Origin: Ophiostoma sp. CBS 140.51
Taxonomy: Eukaryota > Ascomycota > Sordariomycetes > Ophiostomatales > Ophiostomataceae
DNA length: 64,000 bases
Direction of reading: 5' to 3'
Assembly (NCBI GenBank): GCA_029298735.1
Contig: JANSLP010000035.1
Coordinates: 62,001 to 126,000, forward strand
Positions 22,291-33,757 of the stretch are shown here, piece by piece. Numbering within the stretch: position 1 is the stretch's first letter; every line of letters begins with the position of its first letter. Under the pieces are notes generated by a model that did no database searches, had not been told where the DNA came from, and saw nothing but the letters and a program-made list of their open reading frames with translations. Both the position numbers and the translations under genes were made by a program.

Positions 22291-25200
22291 GCACGAAAAG
22301 CCTTACGCACTTCCTTATTTCAACCAACTTCAGTCACTCCTTTCGGCTCTTATTTACAGCCAGCTTTCACGACTCTCCTTTGTTTACTGTTTCATAAAGA
22401 TTTTGCTTTTTTTTTACCTCCTTCTTTCCTTTGTACACCTTCTCCGGACTTGATGACCACCTTATACAATACACTCATGGCACATATACCTGCAGATCGA
22501 TATCACATTTTGGAAGGCGTTTTTTTCTCTGTTTCTCTTCTTTTTTGCTCGTTCGGTTTGTCTTTTACTTGGCGAGGATTTGATTTTTCACTTTGAAGTT
22601 GTTTTTAATAAAGACTTGGTATTTTGTACTCTATTGTTCGTCTTGGCCCCCCGTTCTCCTGTCTCCCGTCCTCGCGGATTTGGGTTTGACGGTTACGTCC
22701 ATTCGCTTGGTCGCACGAGGGAAGGCTGCATAGTCAAGGTAGAAAAAGCGCGGGTATTGAATTTTTCTTTTTTTTGTCCATTTAACTCCTTATTTTCAAC
22801 GCGTTCATGGTGCAATGTTCCTTTAACAGGACATGTCTTTACTCACATTTTACTTGATTGGGGAATGGTATGGGAAGGACACACATTGATTTTATGTTTC
22901 TGTTTATACTTCTTTCTTCACTTGTATCGACTGGTTAGGAAAGGAGGGAAGCATCACTCAAAACGGTACAAAATCTAAACAATACGTCAAACTGAGATAC
23001 AAAGTCCCCGCAGGGGCAGCCTCAATAATAATACTCGCAAACAATACCAAATGCTATATCATACATAAGCATACGTTACTCATAATGTCGTAGCTGCAAA
23101 GATCCCACGTGTGCTCTTCGTCTAAGATGCTTGTACGCCTAGAGTAAATTCAATCATATTCACACATCGCTTGTCTTCGCTTCTTTAAGCTAGTTGTTTA
23201 GACTGTATTTGCTACAGTCCTTCGTGTCTCTCTCACGCTTTCATTTAACCTTGATCGACTTCCGTGAGCCGATTATGCATAAGTCCATGATCCATGAGAC
23301 CATCTGCAGGCTCCAATCAAGTACACCGTAGACAGTGGGGATAATTCGTGGAGGTGCAGGATGGAAAAGAAAGAAAAACGAGGGATCGAGGGACGGAATG
23401 CAGAGAAGGAGAAGAATATTGTAAAAAAAAGAAACATGATAAGGAAAGAAATAGTAAAGAAAATAAGGAAAGAAAAAAAGACGCAGGGAATGATACACAA
23501 TGCCAGGGATGGACGGTTTCAGCCCCAGCCCGCTTTCGCTTTGCTGCATTTCCGACAAGAAGACAAGACGCAGAGCATAACAGTGCTCCGTAGAACAGAC
23601 GCTGTCGCATCTTTCTTCTCGAACACGAAAGACGAGAGACCCCCACTGAAGAGCCATTTGCGTCTTTCCTTCTTTCCTTGCGTGCGACGTATGAGTACGA
23701 AGTACTGTCCTTTTCCAGCGTCAGGCAGGTGCTGCCGGTGTCCGTTGGAACATCTTTCTGGTTTTTCTGGAAGAGGAAACTATGCGCCCAATTGCGTGAA
23801 ACTCCCTCGTTTTTTGTTCCCTCGTTCCCTCGTTCCTTTCCTCCCTTGGTCTTTCCCTTTTGCTCTCCCTGCAGTTGCGACTGCGTGATAAATTCGATTA
23901 TTCCATTCAATTCATCTATCAAATTTATTCTCGACATTACTCTGTCAGTCATTCTCTTTTTGATTTATCATTTCTATTTTCGCAACACCACCTCTTCTCC
24001 TCTCTTCCTCTTCCTCTTCCTATTCGGAGCACTTGCCTCCTCTTTTTCCATAGTATTATTTGTGCCGTATTATCGCTCCGTATCATCGTCCTTCTTCTCC
24101 CCCATACAATGTATTCCGTCTCGTACCCTTCTTTTCTTCCCTCCCATTTTTTAAAACGCGTTCTGCAGCAATCAAGCACAAGCAAGATCAGGCAAAGAAA
24201 GAGATGGTAGTATTTTCAGCCAAATAAGGCACAGCGTGGCCAGTCGGTTGGATGTTTCTATTGTGGTCTGCAGCGTTCGGTTAATGGGCCATTTTGTCTG
24301 AGAGCGTGTGTCCTGTACAAGTACTCTTTATTTTCTTTGTTTTATTTCTTGAATTTATTATTTGCATTTATTACAGGACGCTCGTTTCTGATTTATTTTC
24401 GTTACTTTTTTCGTGCCTTCCCTTCCATCTTATATATACACATGTACTTTGTTGGACTTGCTTTCTCGCTCTCTTTCACACACGCAACGAGACAACTTCT
24501 CTATCCCCTCTATTCACTCCCCTTGTCATCTTCCGTTTTGATCGCCTTTCCATCTATCGTTTATTTTACGCATTTATTTCCCATTTATTTTCCACTTCTT
24601 GATTGGAATAATTCCTTTTTTTAATTCGTTTTTTTATTTTAAATTATTGCATTTCATTTTTCCGCTAAATCCCACCCACCACCACCACCAGCCGTACCTT
24701 TGCACCTTCCCGCTACCTGCTTTCAGGCTACCCTGTCACTTTTTGTCCTGCTGTGTTTCCCCCAGTTCCTTCCTCCTGTCGCTTTCCCTCTCGCGCTCTC
24801 CCTCACTCATTCCCGCCGCCCCCTTTCGCTCCTTCCTTTCTTCTCTTTTGCCCATTGTGGCCGTTCTTCTCTTTCCCGTTTTATTCTCTGGATTTTCTAT
24901 TTCATTTTTCTATTTCCCCCTGTCTCCTTTTTTTCCTGCTCTTTTTCTTCCCTCTTTTTTTGCTCCATCACCCCTCTCTCTTCCTTTTCTCTCTTCTTTT
25001 TTACCCTCACCACTCCAACAATTCCTGCCAAAATTGCATCAGTCGAGCGAACCCCAATCGCAAGTCCTGCCATTTTTGCTGCAATTTCTATTCCTGAGAA
25101 TCAACGGCGGCCGTATTCACAGATTTACTATATTTAACGTCACCCGCGTGTTCGCAACGAACCCGCTGTCCCCCAGTCGACAGTCAGCCAGTCCGGTCCA

Positions 25201-25594
25201 GCAAATCCCAGCTGCACATCTGCCCCAGCTTCTTGGCTCCACTGAAGCTTCAGAGCACGCAGCAAGGCCCAGCCAAACGTGCTCCGTGCCACGGACGCGA
25301 CCAGACCTTTTTCCCAGCCTGCCCATTTAAATTACCACGCCCAGAAAAAGGCAAAGGCTCAAAAGCAAGCTCGTCCAATTCGTTTCTCTTTCTACGGGCC
25401 CCCAAAACAAGGGCAAACGAAACACGCATCTTTCTTTTCTACTCTCTTTTTTACCTTTTTTAACTTCTTTTTTGCCTCACTCTCCTTTTCTCGCTATCCT
25501 TTCTCCAAGCTTCATCTCCAGCTTGTGACCTTATTTGGTTCTCTTTCATCCTATCTTTTTACCCCATCTCTTCTACCACACACATACATTCACA
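22291..25594. other. 3.3 kb spacer, strongly pyrimidine-skewed on its right side
   Basis: No gene is supported between VAC7 and the AT-hook gene. The plus strand is very C/T-rich from about 23,800 to 25,590. Long frames there translate to Phe/Ser/Leu/Pro runs on several frames at once, which reflects composition rather than coding. The right part probably contains the promoter and a long 5' leader of the AT-hook gene. Confidence 0.6.
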
Positions 25595-26098
25595 ATGCCT
25601 CCTAAAGCTGCCGCTCAGGACGACGAAGCGTCCAAGACCCACTCGACGCGACCCGCCCAGGAAGACGCCGCCAAGGTCACCAAGTCCGGCGGCAAGGGCA
25701 CCGGAAAGCGTGGTCGTCCCAAGATGGACCCGGCTCTGCGCAAAACCCAGGTCTACGTGCCCACCGGCCGTCCCCGCGGCCGCCCGCCCAAGGACCCGTC
25801 ACAGAAGAAGGCTGCCGCTCCCAAGACGCCCTCCACCCCGGGAGCCGGTCGCGGCCGTGGCCGCCCTGCAGGCTCGGCCAAGAAGACAGCTGCTACCAGC
25901 ACTGCCGCCGCTGTGGCCAGTGTAGCTGCCGCTGTCTCGGCAGCTAAGACCCCCGGCAAGCGTGGCCGCAAGAGCAAGGCTGCGCTGGAGGCCGAGCGCC
26001 TCGAGAAGGAGGCTGCCGATGCCGGTGCCAGCGACGACGACAGCAGCGAGGCCGAGGTCAACGGCGCGGACGAGGACGAGAGCAGTGGTGAGTCATGA
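25595..26098 (+). CDS. AT-hook DNA-binding protein (HMGA-like)
   Basis: The frame encodes 167 residues from ATG at 25595 (context CACAATG). It is open further upstream, but that part translates from pyrimidine-rich leader. The protein has at least three AT-hook cores: KRGRPK near residue 35, GRPRGRPPK near 59, and GRGRGRPAG near 85; a fourth, weaker GKRGRKSK lies near 125. Between the hooks are Lys/Ala/Pro-rich linkers and the last 30 residues are acidic and Ser-rich. AT hooks bind the minor groove of AT-rich DNA, so an architectural chromatin role is likely. One caution: the last codons overlap a GTGAGT sequence, so an intron may remove this stop and the true C-terminus may lie downstream. 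I found no convincing acceptor exon. Confidence 0.82.
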   Translation: MPPKAAAQDDEASKTHSTRPAQEDAAKVTKSGGKGTGKRGRPKMDPALRKTQVYVPTGRPRGRPPKDPSQKKAAAPKTPSTPGAGRGRGRPAGSAKKTAATSTAAAVASVAAAVSAAKTPGKRGRKSKAALEAERLEKEAADAGASDDDSSEAEVNGADEDESSGES

Positions 26099-27368
26099 AC
26101 GAATCGCTGCGAGAAACAAAAGCGAAGAAAAAAATAGATGAGGAGACATGGGAGCTGGGAGAAGAGGCATGCAAACACGGCAACGGATGTAGGGTGGAGG
26201 GGCCCTCTTCTCTGCTCAACCGACCGGTGCTCCCTTCTTGCTTGCCTCTTTTCCTCCTACTTCCTGTATCTTGATGTCCTTGGCCTATGGTCTGCCATAT
26301 GTGCTCTCTTGTCTCCTTTTCTCTCCTTCGTCTCTCTCGTCCTTCCTCATGATTCGCCTTCCTCTGTCTTTCTACGCATTGCTTCGTTTTCTTTTTTCTC
26401 GTGTGGTGTGAACAAGGCTCTGCATTCTGGCTGATTTCCTTCTTCACACACTGTCCGCTACACGACTTCCGATACTTTTCGATTGTGCCTGCACGAACGG
26501 CCAAACACACAGACACACAATTTACAAAAACACAAGGAAGAGAGACGACGAGGCACAAAAAGGAGGCAAGGGAGGCAGTGGCATGAGGGCCAAAGACGGA
26601 TGTCTGCACTATATCAAAATTGGCCCGGCATGCGCTGACTTGCTCCTTTCTTCTTCTGCTAGTAACGAAAACTCCTGGATCAGGATGGGGCAAGGGACGT
26701 AACGTCCTGAATGCCATCCGCCGGATATTTTAGCTGTGCCTCGTCTCTCTCGCCTTCTTCTCTTTTTCGGCCTCGTTCGTGGCATCTCGGTTGCCACTTT
26801 CTCTTTTTCATTTCTGTGTACCTTTTCATACTTGTGCTTTTTTTACCTTCGCTTCGTCTCTGATTCCTTGTTTATTTGTATTTGCGGCCTTTTCAACTTT
26901 CTTTTTTCAACACGGTGGCACTGGCGTTTATTTGGGATTATGGTTGTTTACTTTCGACGGGCTTTGTCTTTTCATGGGGGGTGGGATGGCTGGATGGGAG
27001 GGATTGTGGTTCTCTCAACGCAGCCTGAGTTGTACGGTATGGGATATGGGACAGGGTGTTCGAAATACGATGAGGTCCAAAACATTTCGAGTTCTTGTAT
27101 ATTTCAAGTAAAAAAACGGCGTGATATTACTGTTGATTATTCATGTCTGTAATTGAGTCGTTACTGCTCTCCTCCCAACTCCAAAAAAAAACTCATAAGT
27201 CGACGCCGTGAACTTTTCCCCTCCCCATGAAGCCCCTTGAATCCCCTGAACCCATCAACCCATCAAATGATGAAATAAATGCTAGAAATGATATGTACTG
27301 GTACTGTGAAATACGCTTGCTGTCGTCTACCACCACCCCTCCCTTCTTGGTATCATGCCTGCTCCTCC
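26099..27368. other. 3' spacer between convergent genes
   Basis: This gap separates the AT-hook gene and the aprataxin gene, which converge. It should hold both 3' untranslated regions. No gene is supported; the 219-codon minus frame at 26,058-26,717 reads across the AT-hook stop and has no family features. Confidence 0.6.
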
Positions 27369-28500
27369 TTACTCCCTCTTCCACGCCTCAAACTCGACGT
27401 CGAGATGCCGCTTGAGTTCCTGAAACCGGTTGCCAAAGTTCTTGCCGCACCGCCAGCACTTCATGTCACTCTGAAGGTAGTTGAGGTGGTGATGTGGTTG
27501 AGGGCGGCTGTTATTGCCCCGATTGTCGCCATATGCCTCGCCGCCACTGTCTCCGTCGCTATCGTTTGCATCGCCCGCGTCCTCGCCTGGGTACATCCCA
27601 CCACCACCACCGCCGTGCATCATCCGCGCATCGTGCGGCTGCCGTGGATCGTCGGCGGCCAGTGGGAACTCGTCGAGTGGCACGAGAAATGGAGTCGTGA
27701 AAGAGTTGTAGTGCTTGCGATTCCGCACTTTCTCGCTGTGCATGTCGCGCGAGAAGACGTGCACATGCAGATGGCTCATGCTGGGCCGGGCGTGCACGCC
27801 CACGACAACGTCTTTGCTCCAGTCGCGGCCGGCGGGCAGCTCTGCAGAGTCTGTGTCGGCTTCACCCCTGAGAATGGCCTCTCGTAATGCATCGGCGGCG
27901 CTAAACTTGCCGAATTTCCGCCGCAGCTCGGACGCCACGATTGTCCGCAGCTTCTCGGCCTCGGCACGGATGGCATGCAAGAAGGCCTTGCCGATATCGT
28001 CGCGGCGGCTTAACAGAAAGACAGGGTGTTGTGAGTAGAATCGAGGGTCGCGTGGCAACAGTAGACAGTGCACCGAGGCTTTGGGGAACTTGTCGTGGAT
28101 CGCGACAAACGAGTCGGAATAATAAATGACCTGCCCTGTGACGGTGAGGGCTGCGTTGGGGTCACCGCCTGCGCCGTACGATTTCGTGCCTATGTAGGCG
28201 CCCGGGTTGTCAATGTACATGCCCAAAGCTTCGCGGCTCTGGAATTTGCGGAAACCGGCGTCGGCAATGCCGCGAAATGAGCCGCCGCGAGACCGTGGTG
28301 GTTTCGGCTTTGGTTTGCCCTTGGAAGCCATCAGTTGGGAAACTGTTGAGTTAGTGTGTGAGCGGGATAATGACGATAAGGATGAAGAAGAGTGTCAAAT
28401 AGAGCAAAATAGACTTACAAGCATCTTTTGGTCTTTGGCTGTCAATGTTTTCTTGGTCGTTATCAACAGCCCGCGGGTTTCCCGTGTCTATTGTCGTCAT
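27369..28500 (-). CDS. HNT3: Aprataxin-like DNA 5'-adenylate hydrolase
   Basis: Two minus-strand exons, 28500-28419 and 28342-27369, encode 351 residues. The intron is 76 nt, with GTAAGT donor and a CACTAAC branch point 9 nt before CAG. It joins a short first exon (MTTIDTGNPRAVDN...) in phase to give KDAFSQLMASKGK. A start at the internal ATG (28331) would be possible but drops that conserved-looking lead-in. The HIT catalytic triad is clear at His218-Leu-His220-Val-His222 (SHLHVHVFS). A C-terminal C2HE zinc motif is visible as Cys323, Cys326, His340 and Glu344. The family removes AMP from 5' DNA ends left by failed ligation. A Gly/His/Asn-rich linker separates the HIT and zinc domains. The gene is divergent from the helicase to its right. 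Confidence 0.93.
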
Positions 28501-29233
28501 TTTTTTTTTTGGGTCGTGTGTGTCGTGTGCGTGACCATGCGACAGGAGAGAAAGTGTGAGGATGAACAGGAAGAAAAAAAAAGAGGAGACAGGCTGACGC
28601 AATCCGGGGAAATGCGATTGGGAAGGTATAAAAAGTAAACGAGGCCAACTACAAGAGTCAGAGTCAAGAGTCAGGTTCCTGCCTAGAATCTTGGTTTTCG
28701 AGATGGGAATCATGAGTCGGTATTGAGCCATCGGGGGTCCGGTAGGTAGGGGAGGGAAGGAGCGTTTTAGACGATTTGCCGCCTTAAACCGTTGAGCTCA
28801 CGAGCTCCTCACGCTCCTCAACATTTGGGGAAGGCACAACCGGGTCTCAGGAGGTCAGGAGTTAAAGACTTGGACGCTCCACCCCGCAAAAGGAAGCTAG
28901 CTATGACGCCTGTGGGTCCCGTCTTTTTCGATCTAGCTTGTGAAATGGCGGGCAAGGCAGAGGCAGGCGCGACGGGCCATTAAATTTTTTGGAGGGGAAG
29001 GTGGCCAAACACAGCAAACACAGAGTTGATTAGATAAAACTTTCGAAATTCTGAACCATATTAGGAAAAGAGACTTGTCAACAACCAACGACACACGACC
29101 ACGCACAACTCCAGTCTGAGTTCAGACAACCCACGAACCATTCTCGACACTCTTACGATACGATATACGATACATTTTTTATTCAGCCCACCCTCCCACA
29201 TGCAACAGAGGCTACATCATAGACCGCGGCAGG
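28501..29233. promoter_or_regulatory. Shared upstream region of HNT3 and helicase gene
   Basis: The 733-bp gap separates divergent start codons, so it must contain both promoters. A T12 run lies directly before the HNT3 start on its strand. A tandem-like CGATACGATATACGATACA sequence at about 29157-29175 is seen near the helicase leader. No known element is firmly recognisable. Confidence 0.45.
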
Positions 29234-32200
29234 ATGCCTCCTAAAAAGGGCAAAGACAAGGGCGGCGGCAGCGGCAGCAGTACACCTGCACCGGCCGCTG
29301 CCTCCTCGAGCAAGTCGTCTAGCGGAAAGAAGAAGGGCGGCTCGTCATTGATGGCGTCGTCAAAACCACCAGACAGCGACTTTATTGTGTTTACAAACTC
29401 GACGAAAGAAATCAGTGGGAAGAAACGCGGGGGTGGAGGAGGAGGAGGAGGAGGAGGAGGAGGAGGACCAAAGGACGGTTCCGAGGCCGTGCCGGATGGA
29501 CCACCCAAGCCGACGGTCAAGCAGATTATTGGCGGCTCGTCGTGGACGGGCAAACTGCCAGTCAACCTGCTGTCGGAGCACTGCCAAAAGCAGAAATGGG
29601 ATCGCCCGGACTACGATGTGCGCAAAGTCAAAGACGGCTACTCGGCTTTCGTCAAGTTGAGCGCCAAGAACCCCAAGACCAATGAGACGACACGCCTTGA
29701 ACCTTTCAAGTTACCACCAAGCCATGTGCACCTGGCCGTCAAGCCGACGGCCCTCGAGGCACGCCACTTTGCCGCGACGTACGGCCTGTTCCGCGTGTGC
29801 AGCATGAAGAATCTGCACATGATGCTGCCACCCGACTACAAAAACCTATGGAGCGAGTTCAAGACACTGAAGGAGCAGGACGTCAAGGAGGGCAAAGCGT
29901 GGATGTACGAGGCGGACCCATTCACAGCCTTGAGAGACCGGGAGCTGGCTAAAGCAGCGGCCGAGAAGAAGCGGAAAGAGCAGCAGGCAGCCCGTGAAAA
30001 GGCAGCCAGCATGCCTGGTGCAGCAGGTCTCTTGGCACTGCGGACACTGCAAGGCAACGGAGGCGGAGGAGGCGGTGGAGGTGGCCAAGGAGGTGACAGA
30101 GGCGGAGGCAGTGGAAGCGGTAGTGGAAGCGGTGGGGGTGGTGGCGGCGGCGGCGGCGGCAACTTCAACCCAATGCGCGGTTGGACAAACATACCCAAGA
30201 TCGAGATGGGCGGCAAGACGCGTGCCATGCTGGAGGATCTTCTGCGGCGCGAGTCCATCTGGAACCCGTACGGCGTCGAGATGCCGGCAGATGTGCGCAA
30301 GAAGATTGTCGACGAGCTGAGCCGTATTGGCTTCCGGCGCAGCCATGTCGAGGAGGCTGTGGCTGTCTGCAAAGACCGGGATGAGACGCTTGAGTGGCTG
30401 CTGGTGCATGTGCCCGAGGACGACTTGCCGCCTTGGTCGTTGCCCGAGAGCTACACGGCTGGTGTGTCTGTTGCTGCAACCGACCTGCGCCGTGAGGGAG
30501 CCATTCAACGTTTGGCCCAGTCAGGCTACTCGGCCGACCTTTGTCGTAAGGTTTATGACGCAAACGATGGCGACGAGTGCAGGGCAGCCGAGGCACTGCA
30601 AGCCATTCTTCTGGGCCGCGATAGCAGTACCAATGGCGAGGGTGACGACGAGACCCCAGCCTTCCTTTTGTCCTCGTACGACTCGCCAGAAGAGGGTTGG
30701 GCGGCCGAGCTGGCGAGTCTGGAGTCGGTTTATGGAAGCGACCACTATAGCCAGCCGTCGGCCGATATGTGCCAGATCCGTCTGGACGGTGTCGTCAACA
30801 GCAATGCGACGGCCACGAGCCGTGGCAAGACCACCGAGGTTGAAGCATCTCTGCAGTTCCGGCGGTCACCCAACTACCCGGCGGAGCTGCTGATTGCAGT
30901 GCTGGCACCCCAGCTGCCGTCCTATATCAAGCTCAGCATCATCAAGAAGGCGTTGGCCTATGTGCACGAGTCTCTGCGTGACGAGGAGACCAAGATCTTC
31001 TTTGTGGTCGACTGGGTGCAGCAGAACATCAACGACATTATCGAGAGGCCCGGTGCTTTGAGGGACATTGCCGCTGCTGCTTCAGCAGCATCCAACGAGA
31101 CTGAAGCCGACGGCGGATCGTCTGCACTGGCTGCGGCTGCACGCAAGAAGGCCGCCAAACGCAGCCAGCGCAAGCCCAAGCCGTTGGTGTGGAAGGCCGA
31201 CGACCGCAGCAAACAAGACTGGCAGCGCCGTCAAGAGACACCTGCCCTGAAAAGGATGCTCGACCAGCGCCGCCGTCTGCCGGCCTGGGAAGTGCGCGAG
31301 ACCGTCGTCGACACCGTCAGCGCCAACCAGGTCACCATCATTTCCGGTGAGACGGGTTCTGGTAAATCGACACAGGCCGTGCAGTTTGTGCTCGACGATC
31401 TGTACCAACGGGGATTGGGCCATGTCGCCAACATTATGGTGACGCAGCCCCGGCGAATCTCGGCGCTTGGTCTGGCCGACCGTGTCAGCGAAGAGCGCTG
31501 CAGCAGTTTGGGCGACGAGGTCGGCTACGTCATCCGCGGCGAGAGCAAAGTCAACTCTGGAGGCATTGCCGCACGCACACGCATCACTTTTGTCACGACG
31601 GGTGTGCTGCTGCGGCGGCTGCAGGTCTCAGGAGGGCGCATCGAGGATGTTGTGGCCTCGCTGGCCGACGTCAGCCACATTGTCATTGACGAGGTGCACG
31701 AGCGCAGTCTGGATACGGATTTCCTGCTGTGCATCTTGCGTGACGTTTTGCGTGTGCGTACCGACCTCAAGCTGGTGTTGATGAGTGCCACGCTCGATGC
31801 GTCGACGTTCAAGGACTACTTTGCACGTGAGGGTCTGTCTGTTGGCTCAGTCCAAATTGCTGGCCGCACGTTCCCCGTCGACGACATGTACCTTGACGAC
31901 GTCATTCGTGCCACCGGCTTTGGCATGGACGGCAACTTTGGACGTGGATACCGTGACAACAACCGTGGCGGCGGAAACAAAGACAAGGAGGGCGGTGCCG
32001 AGTACGATCCGATCAACAAGATTATCCAGCAGCTCGGCAGCCGTGTCAACTATGCCCTTGTAGCCGACACGACACGTGCCATTGACGAAGAGCTGACGGG
32101 CACAAACCAGACGGGCGGTATTCTTATTTTCATGCCGGGCACCAACGAGATCAACCAGGTGTGCAACCAGCTGCGCAGCGGACCGGGTGCCAACAACCTG

Positions 32201-33757
32201 CACGTCCTGGCCCTGCATGCCTCGCTCGAGACCAAGGAGCAGCGCCGTGTCTTTGCGCCACCCCCCGCCGGCCGCCGTAAAGTCGTCGTCGCCACCAACG
32301 TTGCCGAGACGTCCATCACCATTGACGACATTGTCGCCGTCATCGACACGGGCCGCGTCAAAGAGACCAGCTACGACGCCACAACCAACATGCGCAAGCT
32401 CGAGGAGACCTGGGCCTCGCGGGCTGCCTGTAAACAGCGCCGTGGTCGTGCCGGTCGTGTGCGTGCTGGCAAGTGCTACAAGCTCTATACACGCAACCTC
32501 GAGCTGCAGACGATGCCTGAGCGGCCTGAGCCCGAGCTGCGTCGTGTGCCCCTTGAGCAGCTGTGTCTGTCGGTGCGCGCCATGGGTATTGTGGGTGTGG
32601 CTGGCTTTTTGGCGCGTGCACCTACACCGCCAGAGGTCGCTGCCGTCGACGGTGCTTTGAGTCTACTGCGGCGCATGGGCGTCTTAGATGGCGACCATCT
32701 CACGGCCCTAGGTCGCCAGCTGGCTGCCATCCCTGCCGACTTGCGCTGCGGCAAGCTCATGGTCTTTGGCGCGCTTTTTGGTTGTCTGCACGAATGTGTC
32801 ACGGTCGCTGCCATCCTCAGTGGTCGCAGTCCCTTTGTCATGCCGCCGCCCGAGAAGCGCGAGTTGGCCAAGGCGGCACGTATGCGTTTTACCTCACCCA
32901 CATCGGGTGACGGTGACCTGTTGACCGACCTGCGTGCTGTCTTGCAGTGGGACCAGATTGTCCGCGACAGCAACCCCTACGGCAAGGCCAGCAAAGCCTT
33001 TTGCGAAGACAATTTTTTGGCCGTGCAGACTTTGATTGATATTGCATCGACACGCACGCAGCTGTACTCGTCTCTCGCCGAGCTCGGTATCCGTCGGCCG
33101 CCAGAGACGTCGACAGCCGCTCCCCCCAACCACCTTTTGTTGCGCGCCCTGACGGCCGCCGCTTTCACACCGCAAATCGCCCGTATCCAGCTGCCCGACC
33201 AAAAGTTCGCCACCAGTGTGTCGGGTACCGTCGCCATTGACCCCGAGGCACGCACGATTCGCTACTTTTCGCGCGACCATGGCCGTGTCTTTGTCCATCC
33301 CAGCAGCACCCTCTTTGACAGTCAAGGATTTGGCGGACGGGCCGCCTTCCTCTCCTACTTTTCCCTTATCTCGACGTCCAAAGTTTTTGTCAGAGATTTG
33401 ACGCGTATGTACTCCCACACCCCGTACTATCTGAATTGTTTACTGACGTGACGACTAGCCTTCAATGCATACACACTACTCATGTTCTCCGGAGACATTG
33501 AGCTCGATACGTTGGGCCGCGGTCTTGTGGTCGACGGCTGGCTGCGGCTGCGCGGCTGGGCACGGATTGGCGTGCTGGTGTCGCGGCTGCGGACCATGGT
33601 GGACCGGCTGATTGCCCGGCGATTGGGACTGGGTGCTGACGATGGGGAAGAGGGTGATCCTAACCACGAAACGAAAACCGAATCGTCAGAACAGGTCGAC
33701 CGTGATGTGATCAAGGCCGTCATCAAGCTGATTGAACTGGATGGCATGGATGCGTAG
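29234..33757 (+). CDS. DEVH-box RNA helicase with UBA-like and RWD domains (DHX57/YLR419W type)
   Basis: Two exons at 29234-33404 and 33459-33757 encode 1489 residues. The 54-nt intron has a GTATGT donor and TAG acceptor and is supported because the downstream frame continues the OB-fold (FNAYTLLMFSGDIE). A Gly/Ser/Lys-rich N-terminus is followed by a UBA-like segment (about 355-400, IGFRRSHVEEAVAV) and an RWD domain (about 484-605, ELASLESVYG). The helicase core has GETGSGKST at 705-713, TQPRR, DEVH at 819-822, SAT, and QRRGRAGR at 1068-1075; HA2 and OB-fold regions follow. This order matches the DHX57 and DHX29 branch of SF2 helicases, which act on ribosomes or mRNA. The exact substrate is unknown. 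Three Gly runs are encoded by GGA/GGC repeats and are probably disordered. Confidence 0.92.
29434..29468 (+). repeat. In-frame GGA microsatellite encoding polyglycine
   Basis: About a dozen consecutive GGA codons encode a Gly run within the helicase N-terminus. Similar Gly-rich coding repeats occur near 30058-30090 and 30110-30160. Repeats of this type change length readily, so the number of Gly residues may vary between strains. Confidence 0.85.

Noticed and set aside
26058..26717. 219-codon minus-strand frame across the AT-hook 3' end
   Set aside because: It overlaps a better-supported gene and has no domain or credible start context.
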